A stretch of 64,000 nt of DNA, taken from positions 288,402 to 352,401 of the forward strand of contig JAEPNY010000002.1 of assembly GCA_017643165.1 (NCBI GenBank), written 5' to 3'. The stretch is from Psychroserpens sp. (GTDB taxonomy: Bacteria > Bacteroidota > Bacteroidia > Flavobacteriales > Flavobacteriaceae). Position numbers and translations under genes: made by a program. Below the pieces are notes generated by a model. It made no database searches. It saw nothing but the letters and a program-made list of their open reading frames with translations, and was not told the DNA's origin. Each line of letters begins with the position of its first letter. Positions within the stretch are counted from its first letter, which is position 1. Below are positions 26,940-34,597 of this stretch, piece by piece.

Positions 26940-28505
26940 ATGTCAAATACTAAAACATTAGCGAAAGACAGAGTGCCTATTGGTCAGAAATCGGCCTTTG
27001 GTGCTGGTCATTTTATTCTGAATATTCTACCTGGGACTCTTGGGGTATTTATACAATTCTTCTTGTTAACCGCGTGGGGAGTTGATCCTTTATGGGCTGG
27101 GCTTCTAGGTGGTTTACCAAGAATTTTTGATTCTATCACCGATCCTATAATGGGATTCATTTCTGATAACACGAAATCAAAATGGGGTCGTAGACGACCT
27201 TATATCTTCGTAGGTGCCATTATTTCTGGTATCCTATTCGCCTTGATGTGGCAAATTGATGATAACGCATCACAAAGCTATATCATTTGGCATGTGATGA
27301 TCATTCAGTTATTATTCTTAATTGGTAATACGATGTTCGCTACACCTCTCGTAGGATTAGGATATGAAATGACATCAGATTACAATGAGCGTACGCGTTT
27401 AATGGCTTTTTCAAATACGATGGGTCAAATTGCTTGGATGATTGTGCCTTGGTTGTATGTTATAATACCAGATTCAAATACGTTTAATACACAAACCGAA
27501 GGGGTACGTACAATGGCATTAATTGTTGGTGGAATGTGTGTCGTTTTCGGAATATTACCAGCTTTATTCTGTAAAGGGATTGATGCGTCGCATATGGAGA
27601 ATCGAAAAGAAATCAATTTTAAATCCCTAATGTCTAACCTAAAGGAACTTTGGCAAGGGATAATACAAGTGTCTAAAAACAAACCATTCATGAAATTGTG
27701 TGGTGCAACATTTTTAGTATTTAACGGGTTCCAACTTGTAGCGGCCTTTGGAGTTTTTATCATCGTATTCTACATGTATAATGGGAGCTACGAATTAGCT
27801 GGAACTTGGCCTGCATGGTTTAATACAATTAATGCAATGATTACAGCATTTATTGTAATTCCAATAATTTCTAGAATGGCTAAAAAATGGGGAAAGAAAA
27901 ATGCGTTTATTATCTCTACAGTACTGTCTATTGTTGGGTATATTCTTAAGTGGTGGGGATTTGATAAAGAGTTAAATAACAAATTTAATGAAACCAGCTT
28001 AGGAGAAAGTCTTAACTCAGGGGTGTCTTCGATCTTCGAATCTATTAATCCGTTCTTAGATAGTGTTGGAATGTCATGGTTTAGCATTGATACAGGCAGC
28101 GACGTTCCGTGGTTAATATTCTTACCAATTCCGTTATTTGCTTTTGGTATGGGAGGTTTATTTACCTTAATGATGTCAATGACTGCAGATGTCTGTGATC
28201 TTGATGAACTAGAGAATGGTATGCCTCGAAAAGAAGGAACATTCGGTGCTATTTATTGGCTTATGGTAAAAATTGGTCAATCAATTGCATTAGTACTTGG
28301 TGGTGTAATCTTAAGTGTTGTTGGATTCGATCCGAATGTCACAGAACAATCTCTGGAAACCATGAATAATTTAAGGATAGCCGATATTATCGTTCCATCA
28401 TTAACAGCTGCCCTAGCGGTTTGGGTAATGTGGAAGTATAGTTTATCTGAAGAAAGAGCCAGAGAGATAAAAGCAGAGCTCGTTGAGCGAAGAGGAGAAT
28501 TATAA
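26940..28505 (+). CDS. MFS/GPH-type sugar transporter, inner membrane
   Basis: A 521-residue polytopic protein of the glycoside-pentoside-hexuronide:cation symporter type. The loop motif DNTKSKWGRRRPYIFVGAII after the second membrane helix is diagnostic, and about 12 hydrophobic segments are visible. A central segment near residues 345-385 (between TM8 and TM9) is longer than usual. It lies 14 bp after GH30 and 30 bp before the cytoplasmic GH17. It probably brings glucose or short laminarin oligosaccharides into the cytoplasm for the phosphorylase and the cytoplasmic GH17; the exact substrate is inferred. Confidence 0.9.
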   Translation: MSNTKTLAKDRVPIGQKSAFGAGHFILNILPGTLGVFIQFFLLTAWGVDPLWAGLLGGLPRIFDSITDPIMGFISDNTKSKWGRRRPYIFVGAIISGILFALMWQIDDNASQSYIIWHVMIIQLLFLIGNTMFATPLVGLGYEMTSDYNERTRLMAFSNTMGQIAWMIVPWLYVIIPDSNTFNTQTEGVRTMALIVGGMCVVFGILPALFCKGIDASHMENRKEINFKSLMSNLKELWQGIIQVSKNKPFMKLCGATFLVFNGFQLVAAFGVFIIVFYMYNGSYELAGTWPAWFNTINAMITAFIVIPIISRMAKKWGKKNAFIISTVLSIVGYILKWWGFDKELNNKFNETSLGESLNSGVSSIFESINPFLDSVGMSWFSIDTGSDVPWLIFLPIPLFAFGMGGLFTLMMSMTADVCDLDELENGMPRKEGTFGAIYWLMVKIGQSIALVLGGVILSVVGFDPNVTEQSLETMNNLRIADIIVPSLTAALAVWVMWKYSLSEERAREIKAELVERRGEL

Positions 28506-28535
28506 AATTAATAATTAAATAAACAAAACTTTAGA

Positions 28536-29444
28536 ATGTCGTATAGAGACGAAGATTATCGCGCGTATGATGGCGTGAATTTCATTGAACACTCAGGAAT
28601 TGATTTTAGTCAGTATTCATTAGAAGAGCTGACCAAACTTTGGAGGCAAACCTTGAAAAAAGGAATGCACGGTATCTGTTTTAGTATGTATGAGGATGGG
28701 CAGGTGCCAGGTGATACAATAACTGAAGAGCAAGTTGAGCGTCGAATCAAAATATTAAAACCATACTCAAAATGGGTACGCTCATTTTCATGTATTGAAG
28801 GCAATGAGCACGTACCTCGTATGGCGCATAAACACGGTATGAAAACGCTAGTTGGAGCATGGTTAGGAGATGATAAGGAGGATAATGAAAAAGAAATCGA
28901 AGGATTGATTCAATTGGCTAAGGAAGGTGTTGTAGATATTGCAGCAGTTGGAAATGAAGTGTTGTATCGTGATGATCTTACTCTAGATGAGTTATTAGAT
29001 TATATATGGCGTGTAAAACAAGCCATTCCTGATGTGCCTGTTGGTTATGTAGATGCCTATTATGAGTTTTCAAGACATCCACAACTTGTAGAAATAAGTG
29101 ATGTCATTTTAAGTAATTGTTATCCATATTGGGAAGGATGTCACATTGATGGCTCATTAGCGCATATGCAACAAATGTTCGGTCAAGCCACGCATGCCGC
29201 AAATGGCAAAAAGGTAATTATAACTGAAACCGGATGGCCTAGTGAAGGTGGTAGTCTACGAGGTGCGATGTCTTCTGCGGAAAATGCTATGAAGTATTTT
29301 ATTAACACCCAACTATGGGCGAAAAAAGCGAATATCGAAACCTTTTATTTTTCTTCTTTTGACGAGTCATGGAAAACAGGTGATGAAGGTGATGTAGGCG
29401 CTTATTGGGGCCTATGGGATAAGCATGAAAACTTAAAATTCTAA
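28536..29444 (+). CDS. GH17 enzyme, cytoplasmic
   Basis: A 302-residue GH17 domain with no signal peptide. Acid/base Glu141 is in AVGNEVLYRDD and the nucleophile Glu231 is in IITETGWPSEG. Length is typical of a bare GH17 barrel. In contrast to the exported GH17 at 24100 it should act inside the cell, on oligosaccharides taken up by the neighbouring transporter, either hydrolysing them or remodelling them by transglycosylation before phosphorolysis. Several bacterial single-domain GH17 proteins are transglycosylases, so both are possible. It is the last gene of the second block, followed by a hairpin terminator. Confidence 0.92.
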   Translation: MSYRDEDYRAYDGVNFIEHSGIDFSQYSLEELTKLWRQTLKKGMHGICFSMYEDGQVPGDTITEEQVERRIKILKPYSKWVRSFSCIEGNEHVPRMAHKHGMKTLVGAWLGDDKEDNEKEIEGLIQLAKEGVVDIAAVGNEVLYRDDLTLDELLDYIWRVKQAIPDVPVGYVDAYYEFSRHPQLVEISDVILSNCYPYWEGCHIDGSLAHMQQMFGQATHAANGKKVIITETGWPSEGGSLRGAMSSAENAMKYFINTQLWAKKANIETFYFSSFDESWKTGDEGDVGAYWGLWDKHENLKF

Positions 29445-29452
29445 ATCATATC

Positions 29453-29477
29453 AAAGCACACATTTAATGTGTGCTTT
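29453..29477 (+). terminator. Hairpin terminator after the cytoplasmic GH17 gene
   Basis: Perfect 11-bp stem AAAGCACACAT / ATGTGTGCTTT with a TTA loop. The T-run after it is short, so termination may be partial. Confidence 0.7.
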
Positions 29478-29530
29478 GTATTAATATCACCCCCAGAAAT
29501 CCTTATATTTACTCAATTGAATAAATAGAA

Positions 29531-32500
29531 TTGACCATGAAGAATATTAAATTTCAATACTTATACTTTAGTCTAGCCTTAATGACAATATTTAGTTGTC
29601 AAGATGAAGTACAACGCGATTTATATCCACAAGAATTAACAGGTGGATTTGAATTATTAGGTGTTGAAAAAACCGGAATTGATTTTAATAATAAGATCAA
29701 CGAAAGCCCTACGTTTAATCATTATTTCTACAGTCAGATGTATGTTGGATCTGGTGTCGCTATTGGCGATATCAATAACGACGGACTTGCAGATGTCTTT
29801 TTCGGAGGTAACCAAGTTGCAGATCGCTTATATTTAAATAAAGGCGGATTTCAATTTGAAGACATTACTAAAAAATCAAAAGTGGCTGTCAATTCTGGTT
29901 GGACTTGGGGTGTGACCATGGCCGATGTTAACGCCGATGGGTATTTAGACATTTATGTAAGTAGAAATGGTACTTCTGCAAATCTCGAAGATCGTAGAAA
30001 TCAACTGTATATTAATAATCAAGACTTAACATTTACCGAATCTGCTATAGCATATGGTTTAGCTGATGTAGGATTTTCAACTCAGGCTGTATTTTTCGAT
30101 ATGGATAATGATGGAGATTTGGACATGTACCAAGTAAATCAGGTCGCAGATAAGAAATTATTATTAATCAATAAGATTCCTCAAGATCAATTCAAATATT
30201 TTAGAGATCGCATCTATAGAAATGATAATGGACGTTTTAAAGATGTTTCTGACGAGGTTGGGATTTCAAGGAATGTGGCCTATGGATTAAGTGTTAATGC
30301 CACCGATTTCAACAATGACGGATGGACCGATCTTTATGTGGCGAATGATTATGCCGAGCCAGATTTTATGTATTTCAACAACGGAGACGGAACGTTTACC
30401 AATGTGATCAATGAGCAGCTAAAACATATTACACAACTTAGTATGGGTTCTGATACAGGTGATATCAATAATGATGGTCTTATTGATTTAATAACCACAG
30501 ATATGACACCTGAAGATCATTATCGCTCAAAAACGAATATGGCCTCAATGAGTACGGAAGCATTCCACACCATGGTAGAGGCTGGCGCTCATTATCAGTA
30601 CATGACAAATACACTTCAAGTCAATACAGGTCTAGGAACATTTTCAGATGTTGCAAATGTTGCCGGAATTTCATTTACAGATTGGAGTTGGGCAAGTTTG
30701 TTAGTAGACCTTGATAATGACGGTTTAAAAGATATTGTGATCTCCAATGGTATTAAGAAGGATGTTGATAATAATGATTATCGGATTAAAGTCAGTGCAT
30801 TAGGAAAGGGAGCGACCCTTGAAGACTTATTTGAATTAAGTAAGAATACACCTTCTCAAAAAATATCAAATTATGCTTTTAAGAATAAAGGAAACCTGAA
30901 ATTTGAAAAAGTAGCTAAAGATTGGGGATTTGATACACCAAGTTTCTCCAATGGAATGGCTTATGGAGATCTAGATAATGATGGAGACCTCGATATAATT
31001 ACCAACAATATTGATGATGTAGCATTTGTTTATGAAAACAAATCCAATGGTAATTTCTTAAAGATAAAGTATGAAGGACCAGAAAATAACAAATTTAGTA
31101 TTGGCGCGAAAGCCAAGGTCTATTATAAAGATAAAATTCAGGTTGAAGAGAATTCAGTGACTAGAGGATTTATATCATCGGTCGAACACGGATCTTTTTT
31201 CGGTTTGGGTAAAGAAACTGAAGTTGATCGCGTAGAGGTGATTTGGCCTAACGGAAACGTCAATGTGTTTGAAAATGTAGGAGCCAATAAAACAATAACG
31301 GCTAAATTTTCAGATGCAAAAGCTACTTCAATAGTAAATACCGAAAATCCTAAATTATTAGCATCGGTTGACGCTGGAGATCTAGGTGTTAATTTCACAC
31401 ACAAGGAGAATGAATTTGACGAATATGTCGATGAGATCTTACTTCCACATAATGTATCACAAAACGGACCTTTTATTGCTAGTGAAGATGTAAATGGTGA
31501 TGGTTTGGAAGATATGTTCGTAGGTGGTGCATTTGGACAAAGCGGAATGTTATACATTCAAACTTCTAATGGATCGTTCACTGAGAGTGCATCACAACCT
31601 TGGGAACAAGATAAAGGGTCTGAAGATTTAGGTTGTGTCTTTATTGATGTTGATAATGATAACGATATGGACCTATTTGTAGCTAGTGGAGGGTCTGAAG
31701 TTGATGCTGGAGATATCTTGTTACAAGATCGTTTATATATAAATGATGGAAATGGTGTTTTTGTAAAGGATAATGCAGCCTTGCCAAAAATCAAAGAAAG
31801 TACGCAATGTGTTGAAGCAGCAGATATCGATGGTGATGGTGATATCGATTTATTTGTTGGAACACGCATATTACCTGGTTTTTATGCGTATCCAGCGACA
31901 AGTTATTTCTTGGAAAACACAAATGGAAAATTCTCAAGAAAGGCATCAAATCAAGCATCTGTCCTTGAAAATATAGGAATGGTTACAGATGCTGTATTTT
32001 CAGATGTTGATAAGGACAATGATCTAGATCTTATCGTAGTAGGTGAGTGGATGGAGATAAAGGTTCTAGAAAATGAAGCTGGTAGTTTTTCAGACGCTAG
32101 CACTAATTATGGTTTAGAAGATACAAGAGGAATGTGGTGGTCTATTACCGCAAGTGACCTCGATGGCGATGGCGATGAAGATTACATTGTAGGAAACTTA
32201 GGGAAGAACAATAAGTTTAAAGCGTCAGAAGAGCATCCATTTAAAGTATTTGCTAATGATTTTGATAATAATGGAACTAATGATATTGTGTTGGCAAAAT
32301 ATTACAAAGATGATTATGTACCGGTGAGAGGAAGAGAATGCACGAGTCAACAAATGCCTTATGTAGCTGAAAAGTTTAAAGACTATCACAGTTTCGCATC
32401 CTCAAAACTTATCGATATTCTTCCTGAAGATAAAGTAGATGAAGCTGTAATCTATGAAATAAAAAGTTTTGAAAGTATTGTCCTTATTAATGATAACGGG

Positions 32501-32827
32501 CAATTGCGTAGACAAATTCTCCCAATACAGGCACAAATTTCCCCATTAAAATCCTCAATAGTCACTGATGTGAATAAAGATGGAAATATGGATATAATTA
32601 CTGTAGGTAATCACTACGGCGTTGAGGTTGAAACAACGAGATATGATGCAGGATTTGGAACGGTCTTATTAGGAGATGGTGCAAATAATTTTAAATTCTT
32701 ATCACCATCTAAAAGTGGATTCTACGTTCCCACCGATAGTCGAAATATCATGAAGATTAAGCAAGGTGATACCGACTTAATTATTGTCTCTAATAACAAC
32801 GAAAAACTCTCGTTATTTCGAGGTTAA
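29531..32827 (+). CDS. VCBS/FG-GAP repeat lipoprotein with ASPIC/UnbV domain
   Basis: A 1098-residue lipoprotein (lipobox LMTIFSCQDE). It holds repeated calcium-binding FG-GAP/VCBS motifs of the form DxNxDGxxD (for example GDINNDGLADVFFGG, DMDNDGDLDMY, DVDNDNDMDLFVASGG, DIDGDGDIDLFVG), which build a beta-propeller. An ASPIC/UnbV domain lies near residues 535-600 (VEHGSFFGLGKETEVDRVEV). Proteins of this type are frequent beside SusCD pairs in Bacteroidota, but their role is not established; surface binding or assembly is likely. It starts 54 bp after the GH17 terminator. A second ATG two codons in (29537) is also possible. Confidence 0.88.
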   Translation: MTMKNIKFQYLYFSLALMTIFSCQDEVQRDLYPQELTGGFELLGVEKTGIDFNNKINESPTFNHYFYSQMYVGSGVAIGDINNDGLADVFFGGNQVADRLYLNKGGFQFEDITKKSKVAVNSGWTWGVTMADVNADGYLDIYVSRNGTSANLEDRRNQLYINNQDLTFTESAIAYGLADVGFSTQAVFFDMDNDGDLDMYQVNQVADKKLLLINKIPQDQFKYFRDRIYRNDNGRFKDVSDEVGISRNVAYGLSVNATDFNNDGWTDLYVANDYAEPDFMYFNNGDGTFTNVINEQLKHITQLSMGSDTGDINNDGLIDLITTDMTPEDHYRSKTNMASMSTEAFHTMVEAGAHYQYMTNTLQVNTGLGTFSDVANVAGISFTDWSWASLLVDLDNDGLKDIVISNGIKKDVDNNDYRIKVSALGKGATLEDLFELSKNTPSQKISNYAFKNKGNLKFEKVAKDWGFDTPSFSNGMAYGDLDNDGDLDIITNNIDDVAFVYENKSNGNFLKIKYEGPENNKFSIGAKAKVYYKDKIQVEENSVTRGFISSVEHGSFFGLGKETEVDRVEVIWPNGNVNVFENVGANKTITAKFSDAKATSIVNTENPKLLASVDAGDLGVNFTHKENEFDEYVDEILLPHNVSQNGPFIASEDVNGDGLEDMFVGGAFGQSGMLYIQTSNGSFTESASQPWEQDKGSEDLGCVFIDVDNDNDMDLFVASGGSEVDAGDILLQDRLYINDGNGVFVKDNAALPKIKESTQCVEAADIDGDGDIDLFVGTRILPGFYAYPATSYFLENTNGKFSRKASNQASVLENIGMVTDAVFSDVDKDNDLDLIVVGEWMEIKVLENEAGSFSDASTNYGLEDTRGMWWSITASDLDGDGDEDYIVGNLGKNNKFKASEEHPFKVFANDFDNNGTNDIVLAKYYKDDYVPVRGRECTSQQMPYVAEKFKDYHSFASSKLIDILPEDKVDEAVIYEIKSFESIVLINDNGQLRRQILPIQAQISPLKSSIVTDVNKDGNMDIITVGNHYGVEVETTRYDAGFGTVLLGDGANNFKFLSPSKSGFYVPTDSRNIMKIKQGDTDLIIVSNNNEKLSLFRG

Positions 32828-32841
32828 GGACTCATTTTTGC

Positions 32842-32851
32842 TTTGTATAGG
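32842..32851 (+). promoter_or_regulatory. Distal TTTGTATAGG box upstream of the secreted binding protein
   Basis: A single copy of the core found in the direct repeats at 6610 and 32952, 15 bp after the preceding stop codon and about 190 bp upstream of the next gene. It mirrors the distal box before susC at 6485. Confidence 0.35.
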
Positions 32852-32951
32852 TAGGATTTTCTTATATATTTCCGAACGCAGACTATAAAACCTTAATAAA
32901 CAGGTGTTTGGGGTTTTTGTTAATATGTTAAATTTTGAGTTTTGTATTGCT

Positions 32952-32970
32952 TGTATAGTTTTTGTATAGG
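32952..32970 (+). promoter_or_regulatory. TGTATAG-N4-TGTATAGG direct repeat, activator site
   Basis: Two copies of TGTATAG start 11 bp apart (32952 and 32963). The 19 bp match the susC-proximal repeat at 17 of 19 positions, and the distance to the start codon is similar (69 bp against 59 bp). A further TTGTAT lies at 32942. This puts the downstream gene under the same control as susC. Confidence 0.55.
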
Positions 32971-33039
32971 TGGCATATAAGTATAAATTGAATTAAATTG
33001 ATTTTATTGCATGTATTATTAACTAATTCGTAAAAAAAT

Positions 33040-34491
33040 ATGAAAAAAATTACATTTTTATTTTGCTTCTTAGTAGCTAGTTTGGGGTATTCTCAAGTAG
33101 TTTTAGAAGATTTTGAATCGATGTATCCAGCAGGTGACCTTAATAATTTTGAGGGAACATCTAGTGCGAGCATCGTAGCAGATCCTGCTCCGGGAGGAAC
33201 GAACGGAAACGTTTTAGAAATTGTTTCTGAAGCATCAGGAAATCCTTGGCAAGGAGCTAGTATGCTATTGCAAAGTAATTTCATTGATCTTACAGGTCCT
33301 AATCCTCAGGTTCAATTAGACATTTACTCAACATCTTCTTTTGGTATGTTAGTAGCAGCTGAGAACCCTTCAGGAATGGCACCTCGTTCAGCAGGTGATA
33401 GCGATTCCAATGTTGATTATGTAGGTGGATCCGGTTGGCAAACCATTACAATAACCTTAAATCAAGGTTTAGATGGAACTACTACAGCGAATGGAGATTA
33501 TGAATTATTAGCGTTCTTCCCAGGTTGGAATAATGCTACAGATGGCTGGGTGACTGGTGCACCAGGTGTAGGTACTCCAAACACAATATATATCGATAAC
33601 ATTACTGGTATTGCTGGTGCTGCGCTTGGTGGCCCAACATGTAATGATGGTATGATGAATGGAATGGAAACTGGTGTTGATTGTGGAGGACCTGATTGTC
33701 CGGCTTGTCCAGCACCTCCAACAATGGGAGCACCTGCTCCTCCAAGTAGAGATGCTGCGGATGTACTTTCGTTATATAGTGGTGCTTATGCAAATACGAC
33801 TATAGAAACTTATGATGCAGGATTCTGCGGATTTGGCGGATCTACCGAAGTAGATATTGCTGGTAATCCTACTTATCTTTATTCTGGTGTTCCTTGTATA
33901 GGATGGGAATTTACAAATAACAGAATTGACGCGTCTTCGTTTTCGCATATTCACTTTGATTTTTACACCGATGACCCAGATCTTACGGGTAAAGTATTTA
34001 ATGTGAAATTCTCTGATTGGGCTGGTGGCTCAATGGAAAATAGTGCATTAGAGATAAATGTAAATGCTGGTACAACTCCTGGGATAGTTACTGGAGCATG
34101 GGTTTCTGTTGATCTTGAGATTAACTTCACGAATCCTATATTCGCCGGTAGTCCAACTCGTAGTGATTTAGCACAGTTTGTTATTACATCTAACCTTAGC
34201 AATGCTTGGTATGATAACGTTTACTTCCACAGAAATTTATTAGGAACAGAAGATTTGACAACATCTGAATTCAAAGCTTTCCCTAACCCAACTCAAAATT
34301 CTTGGAATATTACAAGTAATAATATTATTAAGACTGTTGCGGTATACGATGTATTAGGAAAACAAGTCTTTGCTTTAAAGCCAAGTGCAACAGAAGTTGA
34401 AGTTGATGGATCGACCTTATCTCAAGGATTGTATTTCGCACGTATTGAAGGTGAAAACGGTTCTGAAACAGTAAAGTTGATTAAAGAATAA
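33040..34491 (+). CDS. T9SS-secreted carbohydrate-binding protein, no catalytic domain
   Basis: A 483-residue secreted protein with a type I signal peptide (FLFCFLVASLGYSQ). Residues 20-190 are a jelly-roll domain (VVLEDFESMYPAG through NTIYIDNITGI). A Cys-rich linker follows (GVDCGGPDCPACPAPP). The shared module APAPPSRDAADVLSLYSGAY spans 231-398. The last 80 residues are a type IX secretion sorting domain (FKAFPNPTQNSWNI to GLYFARIEGENGSETVKLIK). It has its own promoter region with the same direct repeat as susC. It probably captures glucan outside or on the cell surface. Confidence 0.85.
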   Translation: MKKITFLFCFLVASLGYSQVVLEDFESMYPAGDLNNFEGTSSASIVADPAPGGTNGNVLEIVSEASGNPWQGASMLLQSNFIDLTGPNPQVQLDIYSTSSFGMLVAAENPSGMAPRSAGDSDSNVDYVGGSGWQTITITLNQGLDGTTTANGDYELLAFFPGWNNATDGWVTGAPGVGTPNTIYIDNITGIAGAALGGPTCNDGMMNGMETGVDCGGPDCPACPAPPTMGAPAPPSRDAADVLSLYSGAYANTTIETYDAGFCGFGGSTEVDIAGNPTYLYSGVPCIGWEFTNNRIDASSFSHIHFDFYTDDPDLTGKVFNVKFSDWAGGSMENSALEINVNAGTTPGIVTGAWVSVDLEINFTNPIFAGSPTRSDLAQFVITSNLSNAWYDNVYFHRNLLGTEDLTTSEFKAFPNPTQNSWNITSNNIIKTVAVYDVLGKQVFALKPSATEVEVDGSTLSQGLYFARIEGENGSETVKLIKE

Positions 34492-34516
34492 AATTCATAT
34501 TTTTTGATAATTATAT

Positions 34517-34547
34517 AAAGCGTGTTTGTTTCAAACACGCTTTTTTT
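34517..34547 (+). terminator. Strong terminator at the end of the glucan locus
   Basis: Perfect 12-bp stem AAAGCGTGTTTG / CAAACACGCTTT with a TTT loop, followed by a run of T. It overlaps the 5' extension of the next reading frame, which supports the later start at 34598. Confidence 0.92.
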
Positions 34548-34569
34548 ATGTGAACCGTATGCTTTACCT

Positions 34570-34577
34570 TATTTTTG
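34570..34577 (+). promoter_or_regulatory. -7 element TATTTTTG of the DUF255 gene
   Basis: Exact match to TAnnTTTG, 21 bp upstream of the ATG at 34598 and downstream of the glucan-locus terminator. Confidence 0.55.
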
Positions 34578-34597
34578 TGATTTCAAATAAAATAGAT

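Noticed and set aside
31773-31976. A 67-codon plus-strand frame inside the VCBS gene
   Set aside because: It is out of frame with the continuous calcium-binding repeats, and the composition is not protein-like.
29531-32827. Possible tandem DNA repeats from the many DxNxDG motifs
   Set aside because: The repeats are at protein level only and irregularly spaced; they are ordinary FG-GAP/VCBS propeller motifs rather than a DNA repeat array or CRISPR.
34526-34597. Upstream extension of the DUF255 reading frame
   Set aside because: It begins inside a perfect 12-bp terminator hairpin and would hide the lipoprotein signal that starts at 34598.
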